From Atlantibacter subterraneus (lineage in GTDB: Bacteria; Pseudomonadota; Gammaproteobacteria; Enterobacterales; Enterobacteriaceae), in assembly GCF_007570865.1 (NCBI RefSeq), contig NZ_VLPS01000010.1, positions 124,001 to 188,000 of the forward strand: DNA of 64,000 nucleotides, read 5' to 3'. Positions 63,939 through 64,000 of this stretch are shown in pieces. Positions within the stretch are counted from its first letter, which is position 1; the number at the start of each line of letters is the position of its first letter. A program made the translations under genes and the position numbers. The notes beneath the pieces are model-generated. The model saw only the letters and a list, made by a program, of their open reading frames with translations, was not told where the DNA came from and did not search any database.

Positions 63939-64000
63939 ATGAAAGATATCATACATAAACATAAATCAGGGCAACCTGTTGGTATCTGTTCAGTCTGTTC
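63939..64000 (+). CDS. gatZ: tagatose-1,6-bisphosphate aldolase non-catalytic subunit (GatZ/KbaZ), partial
   Basis: Only the first 20 codons are in the window (MKDIIHKHKSGQ then GICSVC). This start closely matches E. coli GatZ (MKTLIARHKAGE, GICSVC) and less so KbaZ. AAGGAA lies ahead of the ATG. GatZ stabilises the GatY aldolase in galactitol or tagatose breakdown. The palindrome at 63802 and the CRP-like site suggest a repressed, catabolite-controlled operon continuing to the right. GatZ versus KbaZ cannot be settled on 20 residues. Confidence 0.75.
   Translation, partial: MKDIIHKHKSGQPVGICSVC

Overview
The window is a piece of chromosome from a member of the Enterobacteriaceae. The evidence is near-textbook enteric genes in familiar pairings: norV-norW, a complete hyf hydrogenase operon, fucAO/fucIKU, yphG-yphH and an L-talarate dehydratase. 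The genus cannot be fixed from the sequence alone. No rRNA, tRNA, insertion sequence, prophage or CRISPR array was seen.

Layout. 1-2.8 kb: norVW, anaerobic nitric oxide detoxification behind a sigma-54 promoter. 2.8-3.3 kb: a hok/mok type I toxin locus. 3.3-11.1 kb (minus strand): five tightly packed genes that match no system I can name. They encode a HerA/FtsK-type ATPase with a long Ser/Thr/Gly-rich insert, an amphipathic small protein, a coiled-coil protein, a small protein whose C-terminus looks like GrpE, and an Hsp70/actin-fold ATPase with an unusual N-terminal extension. This is the best candidate for an undescribed system. 11.4-29.8 kb: a nearly self-contained formate-hydrogenlyase-2 island: nikR, hyfABCDEFGHIJ, hycI-type protease, hyfR (reverse strand), focB, hydN and fdhF. 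Sigma-54 promoters lie before hyfA, focB and hydN. The formate dehydrogenase carries cysteine at residue 140, where the E. coli enzyme has selenocysteine.

29.8-40.5 kb: an L-fucose regulon in two divergent arms. fucA, fucO, a LacI-type regulator and an Rbs-type ABC importer lie on the minus strand, and fucI-fucK-fucU on the plus strand. The E. coli permease FucP and regulator FucR are absent here. Two matching operators and a CRP-like site lie in the divergent region. 40.7-41.5 kb: a yeaR-ygbA pair (nitrosative/nitrate response). 41.5-47.6 kb: an AT-rich, probably acquired chaperone-usher fimbrial operon whose usher gene is broken by a one-base frameshift.

47.7-52.3 kb: a sugar-acid type catabolic operon (IlvD/Edd dehydratase, RraA-like protein, ACS-family transporter, IclR regulator). 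52.7-59.6 kb: a yph-like sugar locus (aldose epimerase, sugar-porter MFS, YphG, divergent ROK regulator YphH). 59.7-63.6 kb: talarate/galactarate uptake and dehydration with a divergent LacI/GntR-type regulator and paired operators. 63.9 kb to the end: the first 20 codons of a GatZ/KbaZ-type tagatose-bisphosphate aldolase subunit. Overall this is an anaerobic-metabolism block (NO, formate, hydrogen) followed by a chain of small gut- or plant-sugar catabolic modules, interrupted by fimbriae.
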